From: JBJMQS01 sp045802605
Lineage (GTDB): Bacteria > Planctomycetota > Planctomycetia > Gemmatales > Gemmataceae
DNA length: 64,000 nt
NCBI GenBank assembly: GCA_045802605.1
Contig: JBJMQS010000057.1
Location: 248,001 to 312,000 of the forward strand
Reading direction: 5' to 3'
The stretch's first letter is position 1. Every line of letters starts with the position of its first letter. The translations under genes were made by a program, and so were the position numbers. Shown piece by piece: positions 51,017-61,614 of this stretch. The notes beneath the pieces were generated by a model. That model saw only the letters and a program-made list of their open reading frames with translations, searched no databases and was not told the DNA's origin.

Positions 51017-52465
51017 TTAGAGCTTCGGTCGCCGTGCATGCCAATCGGTCTCGCGCTCGTACATCCTGCCAATTCGCAAAAGCTTCTCTTCTTCAAACGG
51101 GGCGCCAAGCAGTTGCAAGCCGATGGGTAGCCCGTTCTTCGTAAAGCCGCAGGGAATGTTCATGCCGGCGATTCCCGCGAGGTTACATGAGATCGTATAG
51201 ATGTCCGACAGATACATCGCCAGGGGGTCATCGGACTTTTCGCCGACCTTGAACGCGGCTGTGGGGGCGGTTGGCCCCATCACCACGTCGCAGGAAGCGA
51301 ACGCTCGGTCGAAATCGTCTTTGATGAGACGTCGCACTTTCAGGGCTTTGACGTAATAGGCGTCTTTGTATCCGCTCGATAATGCATAAGTGCCAAGCAT
51401 GATGCGCCGTTTGACCTCGGCGCCGAAACCTTCGGCGCGCGAGCGAGCATACATGTCAATCATGCTCGAATATTTCTCAGCACGATGACCATAGTGAACG
51501 CCGTCGTAGCGAGCCAAATTGCTCGACGCTTCCGCCGTGGCGACCAAGTAATACGTGGCCACTGCGAAGGGACTGTTCGGCAACGAAATATTGACGACTT
51601 TGGCGCCCAATCGACGATACACGTCCAGTGCCGCCCGCACCGCGGCTTCGACCTCGGCATCCAACCCTTCGCTGAAATACTCCCGAGCCACGCCAATCGT
51701 CAGTGGCCGAACCGGATTCTCTAGTGTTTGTCGATATGGCGGCACCGGCCGATCCACGCTCGTGCTATCGCGGCGATCATGTCCGGCGATAACTTCGAGA
51801 AGCAAAGCGGCGTCGGTCACATCGTGAGCAAATGGCCCAATTTGATCCAGCGAACTGGCAAACGCCACCAAGCCAAAGCGAGACACACGGCCATAGGTCG
51901 GCTTCATACCGACGAGCCCGCAGAAACTCGCCGGCTGGCGAATCGACCCGCCAGTATCGGTGCCGAGCGACACTGCTGCTTCACAGGCCGCGACGGCCGC
52001 TGCGGAACCACCGGAGGAGCCCCCGGGAATCCGTTCGATGTCCCACGGATTACGGGTCGGGAAGAACGCACTATTCTCCGTGGATGAGCCCATGGCAAAC
52101 TCATCCATATTTACTTTGCCGATGAAGACGGCGTCCGCTTCTTTGAGCGATGTGATGACATGCGCGTCGTACGGTGGAACAAAGTCCTTGAGCATCCGGC
52201 TGCCGCACGTCGTCGGCTGGCCGCGCGTGCAAAGCACATCTTTGATCGCGATTGGCACGCCCGCCAAAGCTCCAAGTGGCTTTCCTGATTTGCGTTTCGC
52301 GTCAACCTGTCGGGCTTGCTCAGCCGCCGATTCTTCGACATGCAAGAACGCTTTGACGCGATTGTCACGCTCGCGGATCGAGTTGAGAAACGCACCCGTG
52401 ATGGCTTCGGCCGATTCGCCCTGAGTTTGCGCCGAGAGCAGTTCGGTGGCCGTGCGTTCGAACAT
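51017..52465 (-). CDS. gatA: Glutamyl-tRNA(Gln)/aspartyl-tRNA(Asn) amidotransferase subunit A
   Basis: From ATG 52465 the protein has 482 residues. The amidase catalytic Ser-cisSer-Lys triad lies in PIAIKDVLCTRG (Lys), RIPGGSSGGSAAAVAACEAA and LGTDTGGSIRQPASFCGLVG. GMKPTYGRVSRFGLVAFASS and MNIPCGFTKNGLPIGLQLLG complete the pattern. GatA makes ammonia from glutamine for conversion of Glu-tRNA(Gln) or Asp-tRNA(Asn). It lies six bases after gatC. GatB is not in the window. Confidence 0.96.
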   Translation of the reverse strand: MFERTATELLSAQTQGESAEAITGAFLNSIRERDNRVKAFLHVEESAAEQARQVDAKRKSGKPLGALAGVPIAIKDVLCTRGQPTTCGSRMLKDFVPPYDAHVITSLKEADAVFIGKVNMDEFAMGSSTENSAFFPTRNPWDIERIPGGSSGGSAAAVAACEAAVSLGTDTGGSIRQPASFCGLVGMKPTYGRVSRFGLVAFASSLDQIGPFAHDVTDAALLLEVIAGHDRRDSTSVDRPVPPYRQTLENPVRPLTIGVAREYFSEGLDAEVEAAVRAALDVYRRLGAKVVNISLPNSPFAVATYYLVATAEASSNLARYDGVHYGHRAEKYSSMIDMYARSRAEGFGAEVKRRIMLGTYALSSGYKDAYYVKALKVRRLIKDDFDRAFASCDVVMGPTAPTAAFKVGEKSDDPLAMYLSDIYTISCNLAGIAGMNIPCGFTKNGLPIGLQLLGAPFEEEKLLRIGRMYERETDWHARRPKL

Positions 52466-52470
52466 CGCTT

Positions 52471-52755
52471 TCAATCAAACACCGCCGGGACTCCAAAGAA
52501 GTCGCCATTGCGGACCGGCGCGTTAGCCAGCGCATCATCCACGGAAAGGGATTTGGTAGGCTCGTCGTCGCGAAACACGTTTGACATCGCAAGGGGATGA
52601 GCCAACGGCTCGACACCTTCGGTGTCCACCGACTTGAGTTGATCGACGTACTCAAGGATGGCCCCCAATTGGCGAGCCATGTCGGCCACTTCGGCTTCGC
52701 TCAATTCAAGCCGGGCGAGGTGAGAGACCCAGCGGACTTGGTCGAGATCCATCAT
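52471..52755 (-). CDS. gatC: Amidotransferase subunit C
   Basis: From ATG 52755 the protein has 94 residues: LDQVRWVSHLARLELSEAEV, then QLGAILEYVDQLKSVDTEGV and LRDDEP-like NVFRDDEPTKSLSVDDALAN, ending in GDFFGVPAVFD, the usual C-terminus. GatC holds A and B subunits together. It is upstream of gatA in one operon, with rpmB next on the same strand. Confidence 0.93.
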   Translation of the reverse strand: MMDLDQVRWVSHLARLELSEAEVADMARQLGAILEYVDQLKSVDTEGVEPLAHPLAMSNVFRDDEPTKSLSVDDALANAPVRNGDFFGVPAVFD

Positions 52756-52840
52756 GGCGAGAACCAAAAGTGGCTATTTGCAGTGGCTGTTGGTCAGTGA
52801 AACTACCGGCAAATAGATTTCCACTGACCGCTCTTCACCG

Positions 52841-53101
52841 CTAAACGTTCTGCAGTTGGAACGGTTTGCGCTTCAGCGGCTTGGTCACTAGCCCGCTGCG
52901 GATCGCGCTGGCGGCCACGCGAATCGTCTGCACTTTGCCATCAATGACGACTTTGACCCTTTGCAGGTTTGGCTTGAACTTGCGGCGGGTGATGCCCGTG
53001 ACCTTGGTGCCGACGCCGCCTAAGTACTTGGCTTTGCCGCGGTGCGTGTATTTGTTGCCCAGGACCGGCTTCTTGCCGGTGATGGCGCATTTCTGGCCCA
53101 T
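52841..53101 (-). CDS. rpmB: Ribosomal protein L28
   Basis: This 86-residue L28 starts QKCAITGKKPVLGNKYTHRG and carries TRRKFKPNLQRVKVVIDGKV. Here the usual zinc-type Cys pairs are absent after the first, so it is of the C-minus kind. It is divergent from allA. Confidence 0.95.
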   Translation of the reverse strand: MGQKCAITGKKPVLGNKYTHRGKAKYLGGVGTKVTGITRRKFKPNLQRVKVVIDGKVQTIRVAASAIRSGLVTKPLKRKPFQLQNV

Positions 53102-53192
53102 GATTTACTCCAACTAGAGACAGGGAGTTAAGATACGATTCGGGCATGGTCCTGACAAGCGAACGAATTGACGGCTGCAGCGGGGATAACAG

Positions 53193-53723
53193 ATGAATCA
53201 ACCATCCAATATTGGCCCCAGCTTGGTGGCCGAACCCCTGACCGTTGAAGCATATCGGCCATTTGGCGACGTTTTGTCGGCCGACCAGGGCTTTGGCGCG
53301 AGAAAGGCCAACGGGGGCACTGCAGACCTCTTTGAACGGCTGAGCGTGGTCGAAAATTGTCGGCCGGGCACTGCTTCCGAAAATTGGAAGATCTATCGCT
53401 GTTCTCCTTTCAGGGTTCGACCAGTCCAGGTGATGGAATTGGAGAAACATCCCTCGTCGGGCCAGTTGTTTGTCCCAATGGGGAATGCAGGACGCTACTT
53501 GGTCGTTGTGGCCCGTGGCGATGCGAGTCCGGACCTGCAAACGTTGAAGGTCTTTGTCGCCACGAACACACAAGCGATCACGTATAAGCCGGGAATCTGG
53601 CATTTGCCAATGACCGTTCTTGATTGCGTCAGCGACATGCTGTCGCTCGTGTACGAGGACGGCTCGGACGGCGATTGTGTGGTGGCGCAAGTGCCATGCG
53701 AGATTGTTGTCTCTGTCGAGTGA
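53193..53723 (+). CDS. allA: Ureidoglycolate lyase family protein
   Basis: This 176-residue protein matches AllA: VAEPLTVEAYRPFGDVLSAD, NWKIYRCSPFRVRPVQVMEL, then EKHPSSGQLFVPMGNAGRYL and AITYKPGIWHLPMTVLDCVS. The fold is a cupin, and the metal-free active site lies in HLPM and EKH. It would convert ureidoglycolate to glyoxylate and urea in purine use. No other allantoin gene lies beside it, so its role here is uncertain. Confidence 0.85.
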   Translation: MNQPSNIGPSLVAEPLTVEAYRPFGDVLSADQGFGARKANGGTADLFERLSVVENCRPGTASENWKIYRCSPFRVRPVQVMELEKHPSSGQLFVPMGNAGRYLVVVARGDASPDLQTLKVFVATNTQAITYKPGIWHLPMTVLDCVSDMLSLVYEDGSDGDCVVAQVPCEIVVSVE

Positions 53724-53736
53724 CCGTCTGCATCTT

Positions 53737-53770
53737 TCCTCGTTCCCCAAACCCTGTTTGGGAACGAGGA
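53737..53770. repeat. Dispersed palindrome, CCTCGTTCCC/GGGAACGAGG type
   Basis: TCCTCGTTCC (53737-53746) and GGAACGAGGA (53761-53770) pair, with CCAAA/TTTGG pairing inside and a CCTG loop. It lies 14 bp after allA and may also end transcription. Copies or half-copies occur at 24796 and 54468-54603. Confidence 0.75.
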
Positions 53771-54117
53771 TGAAATCCTGAAAATACCCGCGCATCTTGT
53801 CTGCGCGCAGCGGTGCCTGGGATGATGCGGGTGTAGTGGGCGTTTGAGTTGTTGTTGGTGAATCTTCCTCGCCGAGCGGGAGCGCATGCTCCTCTCACGC
53901 CTCTTTGTGGAAGTTGACGAAGCTCGCCGCCTTGTTAAGGGCGGCACTCCGGGCGAGCAGTGGAATTGGCCGCCCGGTCGTCGCTTGCGGTGGTGGTAGT
54001 AGTGGTGGTGGTGTTCGTCTGCGACGACCGCAATTGGGCGAACAGTTGTGCGCCCGCATCACCTCAGACACGGCTGGGCAAAATCCTCCTTCGGTGGGCA
54101 CGACTCTTGCGTTTTTT

Positions 54118-54179
54118 AGCTGGCCTCAATGAGGCCGGCCTCGCGGCTGCCAGTTCAGCCGGCCTCACAGAGGCCAGCT
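54118..54179. repeat. 62-bp imperfect palindrome
   Basis: The sequence starts AGCTGGCCTC and ends GAGGCCAGCT; inside, GAGGCCGGCC and GCCGGCCTC are further complementary blocks. Bases 54118-54144 pair with 54153-54179 with a few mismatches. It is non-coding, in the 850-bp gap. Confidence 0.7.
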
Positions 54180-54467
54180 ACAAAACGTGGGAGTCACTCA
54201 CCTTAAAATGTGTTTCATTGCTCCTCGGAAGTGGCAAAGCCCAGTTGCCAGTTGCCCGTTTTTGAAGCAATTCATCGACGATGGCTAAGACGCGCTCGAC
54301 CGTGCCGATGTTTGGTTAGAACGTGATCGCTCGTGGTACCGGGCGAGCGAAGTGAATGCCGCGCGAATGCGGCTAATGAAGTTATTCATATTTTGCGGTC
54401 GATGTCAAAGAAAAATGTCGGCCTTTTGATTCGCCGGACCGCCGCCCGCTCGGGCCTGGAATCTCTC

Positions 54468-54603
54468 ACCCTCGTTCCCAAGCAGCTTGGGCACGCAAGT
54501 CAGCGAAGCTCTGCTTCGCGGTTTGCTCTGACAAAGGGGCAGAGTCTCTGTGCGAAGCGGAGCTTCGCGGCAGTGCGTTCCCAAACAGAGTTTGGGAACG
54601 AGG
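54468..54603. repeat. Compound palindrome cluster, CGTTCCC family
   Basis: The left end CCTCGTTCCCAAGCAGCTTG (54469 on) and the right end TTTGGGAACGAGG (54591-54603) are complementary over 10 bases. The right part also pairs within itself (GTTCCCAAAC with GTTTGGGAAC). Between them are hairpins AGCGAAGCTCTGCTTCGC and GCGAAGCGGAGCTTCGC. Confidence 0.7.
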
Positions 54604-54624
54604 ACCGGAGGAATTGTTGAAGCC

Positions 54625-56034
54625 TCAGCCTGCCTGAAGCAAAATATCGAGCAGTCTTTTCGGCAAGAATCGATCAACGATTTCCAGTGTTCGCCCGGTC
54701 GCTCCCTGCTGAGATAGCACCATCTGTTGCGCATTCTGGCCGAGTGATTTTCGTTCTTCAGCGACCAAGCAGGATTGGATGCTGGATTCCAGTTCCTGAA
54801 AATCAGCGACTTGCTTGGCCCCGCCGGAGGCCAGCAGTTGCTCCGCAACTGCTTTGAAATTCCAGACGTGCTTGCCGAAGATCACGGCACAACCATAGGC
54901 GGCCGGTTCAATCATGTTTTGGCCGCCGCGTTGGCCATCGAGGCTGCCGCCGACGAAGGCGATGTCGGCGAGCCCCCAGACGGCACGGAGCTCGCCGATC
55001 GTATCGACGAGGATTATCGGACTTCCCGAGCGTGGGGCGTCAGCCCCATGAGCTTGCACAAGCTCATGGGGCTGACGGCCCACGCTCGGGAATGACAGTA
55101 ATTCACTGCGACGGACGAAGGCCAAGCCTGATTGGCGTAGCAACTTTGCGACATCATCAAACCGATCTTTCTGCCGGGGGACAAGGATCAGGCGCAGATT
55201 CGGCGCGACGGATTGCAAATGCTTGTAAATTTCAATGCAGCCCGCCTCTTCGGGGTCTTGGGTGCTGCCGGCAACCCAGACGATGTCGGTGGGTTTGATG
55301 CCGAAAAGGCGTCGCAGTTCGTTCGTTTGCGGGTTCAGGCGATTCACTTCGACACCATCAAATTTGATGGAGCCGGTAACTGCAATGCGAGATTGCGGTA
55401 CTCCCAGCGAGGCGAGATTCTCCGCGTACTCCGGCGATTGCATGCCGAACATAGCAATTCGATTAAGCAGTGAGCGGGCGATTGGTGCAATACGGCGATA
55501 GCGGCTCGCACTTTTGGGACTGAAACGACCATTGATCACAACGACCGGTACGTGGGCGGCATCCGCTGCCATGAGCATCCCCGGCCACAACTCAGATTCG
55601 CCGAGGACGATCAAATCGGGTTGGACTTCTCGAATTGCTCGCCGAACAGCCCACGAAAAATCGAGCGGCCAGGGGATGACGGTCAGATCGGAAAATGTGC
55701 GCCGAGCTTCAGTAAGCCCGGTGTCGGTGGTGCTGGAGATCACCACTTCGCAATCGGGCCGGTGCTTGCGAAACGCGGCGACCACGGTGCGCAGCAAATG
55801 GATCTCGCCAACCGAGACGCCGTGAAACCAGACGCGGAAATTCTTGTGGGGTCGCTGCGGCAGAGCCTTCGCTGCCCCAGAGCTGGAGTTTCGCAAAGCC
55901 TCCACCTCAGGCCTCCAAACCCGGCCGGTGAATTTGGCGCTGAGATTGGCCGCGCCTCGTTGTCGAATTCGCGCGGCCAGCCACGGGGATGCGAGCCCCA
56001 TGGCGGTCAAATATGCGATATCGAGCGGGGTCAT
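54625..56034 (-). CDS. waaA: 3-deoxy-D-manno-octulosonic acid transferase (Kdo transferase)
   Basis: From ATG 56034 (a TTG at 56043 is less likely) the protein has 469 residues. The N-terminal part has the catalytic segment WFHGVSVGEIHLLRTVVAAF, VISSTTDTGLTEARRTFSDL, VIPWPLDFSWAVRRAIREVQ, LGESELWPGMLMAADAAHVP, NGRFSPKSASRYRRI and VTGSIKFDG. The C-terminal domain has WVAGSTQDPEEAG, VPRQKDRFDDVAKLL, DTIGELRAVWGLADIAFVGG and IEPAAYGCAVIFGKHVWNFK. It adds Kdo to lipid A. Between RRSELLSF and SPIILVDTIGE it carries about 24 residues encoded by a palindrome (55023-55092). It is last in the secA operon. Confidence 0.92.
   Translation of the reverse strand: MTPLDIAYLTAMGLASPWLAARIRQRGAANLSAKFTGRVWRPEVEALRNSSSGAAKALPQRPHKNFRVWFHGVSVGEIHLLRTVVAAFRKHRPDCEVVISSTTDTGLTEARRTFSDLTVIPWPLDFSWAVRRAIREVQPDLIVLGESELWPGMLMAADAAHVPVVVINGRFSPKSASRYRRIAPIARSLLNRIAMFGMQSPEYAENLASLGVPQSRIAVTGSIKFDGVEVNRLNPQTNELRRLFGIKPTDIVWVAGSTQDPEEAGCIEIYKHLQSVAPNLRLILVPRQKDRFDDVAKLLRQSGLAFVRRSELLSFPSVGRQPHELVQAHGADAPRSGSPIILVDTIGELRAVWGLADIAFVGGSLDGQRGGQNMIEPAAYGCAVIFGKHVWNFKAVAEQLLASGGAKQVADFQELESSIQSCLVAEERKSLGQNAQQMVLSQQGATGRTLEIVDRFLPKRLLDILLQAG
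55023..55092. repeat. 70-bp palindrome inside the waaA coding region
   Basis: Arms 55023-55056 and 55059-55092 are reverse complements with one mismatch in 34 bases, around the dinucleotide CA. On the waaA strand it is read in frame as about residues 315-337 (FPSVGRQPHELV, QAHGADAPRSG), with no stop. It sits where other family members have a short loop between two strands. Confidence 0.85.
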
Positions 56035-56069
56035 GGTCGGCAATCCATTGCAGTAACTCCGTCTTGTTC

Positions 56070-56405
56070 TTAATCCTTCGACACGAAAATCGACGCAACT
56101 TGATCGGCTTCGAATTTCAAAAGGTCGGAATAACGCCCTCGGAACAGCTGTTCAATTCGATCTGTCGAACAATTTCCAACATCTAGAGAAATTACCTTCG
56201 GTGGAAATCCACGAACGAAACTTATTTGACGAAAGTCTGTGTCCTTCGAAGCAATTACATAGCCGTTGTTTCCGGCGAAATTGAAAATTTCCCAGTCCTC
56301 GGCACTTTGTTTACCAATCTGAAACACATGCTCGGATCCCGGAAATAAATCCGCGAGCCGTGAAATCAATTTGCGCGAGATATTTTGATCAAACAGCAGC
56401 TTCAC
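56070..56405 (-). CDS. DUF5615 PIN-like protein, putative toxin
   Basis: This 111-residue protein has the Mut7-C/PIN-like fold: KLLFDQNISRKLISRLADLF with the first acidic site, SAEDWEIFNFAGNNGYVIAS, KDTDFRQISFVRGFPPKVIS and a helical C-terminus. Conserved Asp residues are D6, D37 or nearby, and the KDTDF pair. Proteins of this kind form toxin-antitoxin pairs with small DUF433 proteins. Here the DUF433 gene lies 27 bp upstream. The pair sits between secA and waaA. Confidence 0.85.
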   Translation of the reverse strand: MKLLFDQNISRKLISRLADLFPGSEHVFQIGKQSAEDWEIFNFAGNNGYVIASKDTDFRQISFVRGFPPKVISLDVGNCSTDRIEQLFRGRYSDLLKFEADQVASIFVSKD

Positions 56406-56432
56406 GATTCAGACGTCCTGTCTTGATCAATG

Positions 56433-56648
56433 TCACGTCGCCAAGCGCCGTTCCCGATCAGCGGCGAACGCCAAACATGCCCGAATATCTTCTTTGGTTA
56501 ACTCTGGAAAATCATCTACGATTTGATCGTGTGTCATCCCCGACGCAAGATAATCCAACACGTCGTAGACGGTAATTCTCATCCCGCGAACACATGGCTT
56601 TCCACCGCGGATTTGAGGATTCAATGTGATTAAGTTTCTGTAGTCCAT
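56433..56648 (-). CDS. DUF433 protein, putative antitoxin
   Basis: From ATG 56648 (GAGAGGA upstream) the protein has 71 residues: LITLNPQIRGGKPCVRGMRI, TVYDVLDYLASGMTHDQIVD, DFPELTKEDIRACLAFAADR. The pattern G-K-P-x-V-x-G-x-R-I, then a helix-turn-helix with M-T-x-x-Q-I, is typical of DUF433. It would bind the partner at 56070 and perhaps their own promoter. A longer frame to 56792 overlaps secA and is not used. Confidence 0.88.
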   Translation of the reverse strand: MDYRNLITLNPQIRGGKPCVRGMRITVYDVLDYLASGMTHDQIVDDFPELTKEDIRACLAFAADRERRLAT

Positions 56649-56667
56649 TACCAGATCCTCTCGAGAG

Positions 56668-60315
<3,648 letters not shown>

Positions 60316-60436
60316 ATTCACATTCGCCTTGTTGCGGATTGCGGGACGTCGAGTCGTCGTAACTCAAACGCCAATTGGAAGTTTAAGTAGCTTGGCTAAA
60401 CCGGTCAATACAGACAATCGGGCGCTGCCTTCCAAC

Positions 60437-60658
60437 ATGAAACGGACGCCAGGCGGGGCAAATATCGCTCCCGGACAGGGAGTTAATAGGTACAACACCC
60501 TCGTGAATGAACAACGAATCAGCAATCGACGGATCGGCTACCTAATATTGGGCGCGATGCTCCTCATTGCGGGAATCGGCTTGGCGTGGGCCTTGGCGAC
60601 TGTAGAAACACGGCGCGCACACGACAAGGCAATGCCGACCAATTTGAAGGGTCCGTGA
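60437..60658 (+). CDS. Small single-TM protein
   Basis: From ATG 60437 this frame encodes 73 residues; a GTG at 60503 would give 51. One hydrophobic helix (GYLILGAMLLIAGIGLAWAL) lies at about 35-54, preceded by Arg-rich and followed by charged residues, which suits a small inner-membrane protein. No ribosome site is clear and no family is recognised, so this is a weak call. Confidence 0.4.
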   Translation: MKRTPGGANIAPGQGVNRYNTLVNEQRISNRRIGYLILGAMLLIAGIGLAWALATVETRRAHDKAMPTNLKGP

Positions 60659-60689
60659 TGAGCAGATTTGGACTTCGGGGGCCGGTCTG

Positions 60690-60930
60690 AGGTTCCCTGT
60701 ATTTCGTGACCCAAGCAGAGTCTTTTTGTTTCGTGGCTTGGGCGTCGTTGTATTTCGTGGCCGGGTCTGAAGGTCGCCTTAGGCGACCGAAGGCCTGGTG
60801 CAGTGGCAAGCGTTTGCGGGTTCAACCGGGCCTTCGGTCCCCTAAGGCGACCTTCAGACCCGGCCACGAAATGCAGAAGCTTCAGTCCCGGCCACGAAAT
60901 GGAAGAAGCTTCAGACCCGTGCGAACTATT
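60690..60930. repeat. Cluster of TTTCGTGGCC-type repeats with a 44-bp inverted pair
   Basis: Arms 60752-60795 and 60829-60872 are reverse complements with one mismatch in 44. The 33-base spacer holds GGCAAGCGTTTGCGGGTTCA, the core of the palindrome at 37195-37270 with one change. Degenerate copies of the arm end (TTTCGTGACCCAAGC, TTTCGTGGCTTGGGC, and on the other strand GTCCCGGCCACGAAATGG) lie on both sides, about six in all. The cluster fills the gap before mobA. Confidence 0.8.
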
Positions 60931-60937
60931 GCAAGCC

Positions 60938-61537
60938 ATGAAAACTCCCGAAACTGGGCGCATGACACTCGCGGGCATCATTCTCTGTGGCGGCGAGAGC
61001 CGGCGAATGGGCCGTGACAAGGCGTGGCTGCCTTTCGGCAATGAGACGATGTTGCAGCGAGTAGTTCGAATCGTCGGCGAGGTTTGCGAGCCAGTTGTCG
61101 TCGTGGCGGGCCCAAAGCAGGCGCTTCCGACGTTGCCAGTCTCGACCCAGGTCGTGCGCGATGCCGACGAATATCTCGGCCCCGTAGCGGGCTCGCGCGC
61201 CGGCTTGGAGGCTGTGTCGGATGATCGGCCGATATTTCTATGCGGCTGCGACATGCCTTTTGTTTCGGACAAGTTGATTCGCTTCTTAGCGCAACGATAT
61301 CGGCCGGGATATGCGGTCGTGCCGGTGATCGATGGCGTGCGGCAACCGTTGGCGGCGATTTATCCAAATGAGGTGAGAAGCGGTACGGACCTGCAATCGC
61401 TGCAGCAGATTCTCGAAAAAATACCGCGTGTGGAAATCGAGGAAGCGGAACTACGTCAGGTGGATCCGGATTTGAAATCGTTTGTGGCCATCAATGACCC
61501 AGAGGCGTATGCCGCAGCCGAAGCACGGCGGGGATAA
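60938..61537 (+). CDS. mobA: Molybdenum cofactor guanylyltransferase
   Basis: From ATG 60938 the protein has 199 residues (191 from ATG 60962). The nucleotidyltransferase start LAGIILCGGESRRMGRDKAW with LPFGNETMLQRVVRIV binds GTP; ARDADEYLGPVAGSRAGLEA-type and FLCGCDMPFVSDKLIRFLAQ hold the metal Asp. It joins GMP to Mo-molybdopterin to make the guanine dinucleotide cofactor. The upstream in-frame part encoded by the repeat cluster is not used. No other moa/moe gene lies beside it. Confidence 0.9.
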   Translation: MKTPETGRMTLAGIILCGGESRRMGRDKAWLPFGNETMLQRVVRIVGEVCEPVVVVAGPKQALPTLPVSTQVVRDADEYLGPVAGSRAGLEAVSDDRPIFLCGCDMPFVSDKLIRFLAQRYRPGYAVVPVIDGVRQPLAAIYPNEVRSGTDLQSLQQILEKIPRVEIEEAELRQVDPDLKSFVAINDPEAYAAAEARRG

Positions 61538-61614
61538 ACCCCGCCGCTCGCATCAATACAAAACCCGAGCGAGGGGCGCGGTAACCCGTCGTCCATTCGC
61601 AACTGGAGATATTG

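Larger units (their letters stand above)
53771..54624. other. Gene-free stretch of about 850 bp rich in palindromes
   Basis: I see no gene here. The frames that stay open for 60 to 150 codons are rich in Arg, Ser, Cys and Pro and show no domain. Contents from left to right: a GGT/AGT-rich simple tract at 53988-54013; a 62-bp imperfect palindrome at 54118-54179 (GCTGGCCTC...GAGGCCAGC with inner GGCCGGCCTC); a compound repeat at 54468-54603 containing one full and one partial CGTTCCC palindrome with two GCGAAGC-type hairpins between them. Together this looks like a landing place for dispersed small palindromic elements. Confidence 0.7.

Noticed and set aside
53905..54132. Small open frame in the 850-bp palindrome-rich gap
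   Set aside because: Driven by a GGT/AGT simple tract, no ribosome site, no recognisable domain, and similar frames on both strands.
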